64,000 nt of DNA from Bacteroidales bacterium UBA1800 (GTDB lineage Bacteria > Bacteroidota > Bacteroidia > Bacteroidales > VadinHA17). How positions within the stretch are numbered: position 1 is the first letter of the stretch; each line of letters starts with the position of its first letter. The notes beneath the pieces were generated by a model. It saw nothing but the letters and a program-made list of their open reading frames with translations, did no database searches and was not told the DNA's origin. Of the stretch, positions 62,914 through 64,000 are shown in pieces. The stretch lies in NCBI GenBank assembly GCA_002319915.1, contig DCFQ01000050.1, positions 4,852-68,851 of the forward strand. The letters are read 5' to 3'. The position numbers and the translations under genes are program-made.

Positions 62914-63995
62914 AACAGGTAGTTCAACCCTATCGAGAACCCAATGTTCCCGTCCTGTGAATTAAATGCTTTCCCGATATCTATTGCAATCACGAAATTC
63001 TCTCCCCAGACCGGCATGATGCTGATCCCTGCATCGTGATGCAGCTTGTCGCCGGCCGGTTTGAAGAAATCAGAATAAACATAACCAGCCGGCAATTCAA
63101 GGGCGTCAAACTTCGATTGAAGATCGGCTGGCAATGATATATCCTTCGTGATGATGCCGAAATCGTAGAACAGGTCGATTCCGAGGTAGCTTTCCCTGTT
63201 GAACAGCTTGAAATGCCATGGCTTCCAGCGCAGCTCGAAATTTCCAAGAGCAAAGGCATCGCCGACAACCCTGTTTTTCAGCACGCCCCTGAGTGTGCTT
63301 ACACCGCCAAGTCCCTCATTCGAGTATCCGGTAAGCCTGTATGTCATTACCTGCGATTGGTAGAAGAAGGGAACTTTCCCTGAGATGGTAGTTTGGTACA
63401 TAAGCCGGTATGCGAATGACAGGTTGTTCTGGACCAGGGTAAAGTACTGCCTGTGAGCAATGTAGAACTTTGAAAATCCCCAGTCATTCCCAAGGAATTT
63501 GGGAGATACTTCAATCCCGGTTTCAGTCCATATCCCTTTCATCGGATTCGACCTGTTGTCCCTGCTGTCCCAGACGAGACCTGCCTTGACGGTATTTACC
63601 CAGCCTCCCCTGGCTTCTTCCGGAGTTATCAGTCCGAGGGCCTGGTAAACTTCAAAAGCTCCGGGAATGGAATCAAGCGCTGGAAGCAGGTCGTCACTTT
63701 TCCTCCCTTTGTTCAACTTGCTGATATCGACCGATCCAACGCTGAAGTTATTCAGGGCAAATCCCGCACTCCATTTGAGGTGTTCTCCTGACAGAATCCC
63801 GACGAAGTCATTCCTGAAACGGAACTGGTTCCTTTCATACCTGTAAAACATGGCTGATTTGTACCCTTCATCATCTTTTGTCATCCAGTCCACATTAAAA
63901 ACCGACTCATACCCGTTGAACCCGTAGAACTGGCTTTCCCGGGCCGGGAGATTACTCACATGTCTTATCCCTTCCACTCCCGGGAGGGAATGGGT
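62910..63995 (-). CDS. Omp85/BamA-TamA-like outer-membrane barrel protein, 5' part lost or broken at window edge
   Basis: C-terminal beta-barrel of about 355-362 residues with alternating aromatic strands and a terminal Phe (SIGLNYLF). FYGFNGYESVF near the visible N-terminus, GLVWDSRDNRSNPMKGIWTE and GGVSTLRGVLKNRVVGDAFALGNFELRW are Omp85-superfamily traits. No signal peptide is present; family members normally have one and about 80 more residues. Upstream in this frame is a TAG at 63996-63998, two bases from the window edge. Either the real frame shifts here, or the gene starts at the GTG at 63977. Confidence 0.75.
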   Translation of the reverse strand, partial: THSLPGVEGIRHVSNLPARESQFYGFNGYESVFNVDWMTKDDEGYKSAMFYRYERNQFRFRNDFVGILSGEHLKWSAGFALNNFSVGSVDISKLNKGRKSDDLLPALDSIPGAFEVYQALGLITPEEARGGWVNTVKAGLVWDSRDNRSNPMKGIWTETGIEVSPKFLGNDWGFSKFYIAHRQYFTLVQNNLSFAYRLMYQTTISGKVPFFYQSQVMTYRLTGYSNEGLGGVSTLRGVLKNRVVGDAFALGNFELRWKPWHFKLFNRESYLGIDLFYDFGIITKDISLPADLQSKFDALELPAGYVYSDFFKPAGDKLHHDAGISIMPVWGENFVIAIDIGKAFNSQDGNIGFSIGLNYLF

Positions 63996-64000
63996 CTATT

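Overview
The window reads as chromosomal DNA of a member of the Bacteroidota, probably Bacteroidales or a related order. It carries a SusC/SusD pair, a hybrid two-component regulator of the polysaccharide-utilisation type, and a short primary sigma factor without region 1.1. It also has a likely type IX secretion cargo tail, a bamD-rpoZ-coaBC-porD-recN cluster, and promoters of the Bacteroidota form (TTTG, 19-20 bases, TAnnTTTG). Nothing looks like a phage, plasmid, insertion sequence or CRISPR array. Both edges cut genes: gyrB lacks its N-terminus at the left, and an Omp85-like barrel gene meets an in-frame stop at the right edge.

Region 1 (1-9.2 kb) is mostly housekeeping: gyrB, a DUF362/ferredoxin protein, dacB and rlmN (overlapping), dapF, an HtrA/Deg protease, and rpoD with a clear promoter and terminator. 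Region 2 (9.2-21.7 kb) holds two paralogous LytS/LytTR two-component systems. One sensor has a large periplasmic beta-propeller and the other has TPR repeats. Between them lie uvrB, a methyltransferase with an export signal, an L-2-hydroxyglutarate oxidase-like flavoprotein and a GH16 lipoprotein glucanase. Region 3 (21.7-29.2 kb) has a secreted LRR/Big2 protein, a lipoprotein cyanophycinase, isoaspartyl dipeptidase and a YfcC-family carrier. Together these look like a route for scavenging beta-aspartyl dipeptides, possibly from cyanophycin.

Region 4 (29.2-49.5 kb) is a rhamnose-directed polysaccharide utilisation locus. A hybrid regulator diverges from a GH78 alpha-L-rhamnosidase, an unassigned TIM-barrel hydrolase with a CBM9-like tail, SusC, SusD, a TIM-barrel sugar isomerase, RhaT, an SGNH esterase, an alpha/beta hydrolase and rhamnulokinase. 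The inferred flow is extracellular release of rhamnose, uptake by SusCD and RhaT, isomerisation, then phosphorylation. No rhamnulose-1-phosphate aldolase is in the window, and the isomerase is not of the classical RhaA length.

Region 5 (49.5-64 kb) starts with tRNA-Pro(GGG) and a Tat-exported DUF362 protein beside a DUF6599-like protein. Next come trxB, an AHSA1-type protein, a TorD-like chaperone and an alpha-oxoamine synthase for sphingolipid or sulfonolipid bases. The conserved bamD-rpoZ-coaBC-porD-recN-fabI cluster follows, then a DUF819 permease and the Omp85-like barrel. In the cluster, coaBC is broken into two frames at a run of ten A residues, which is the most striking local anomaly.
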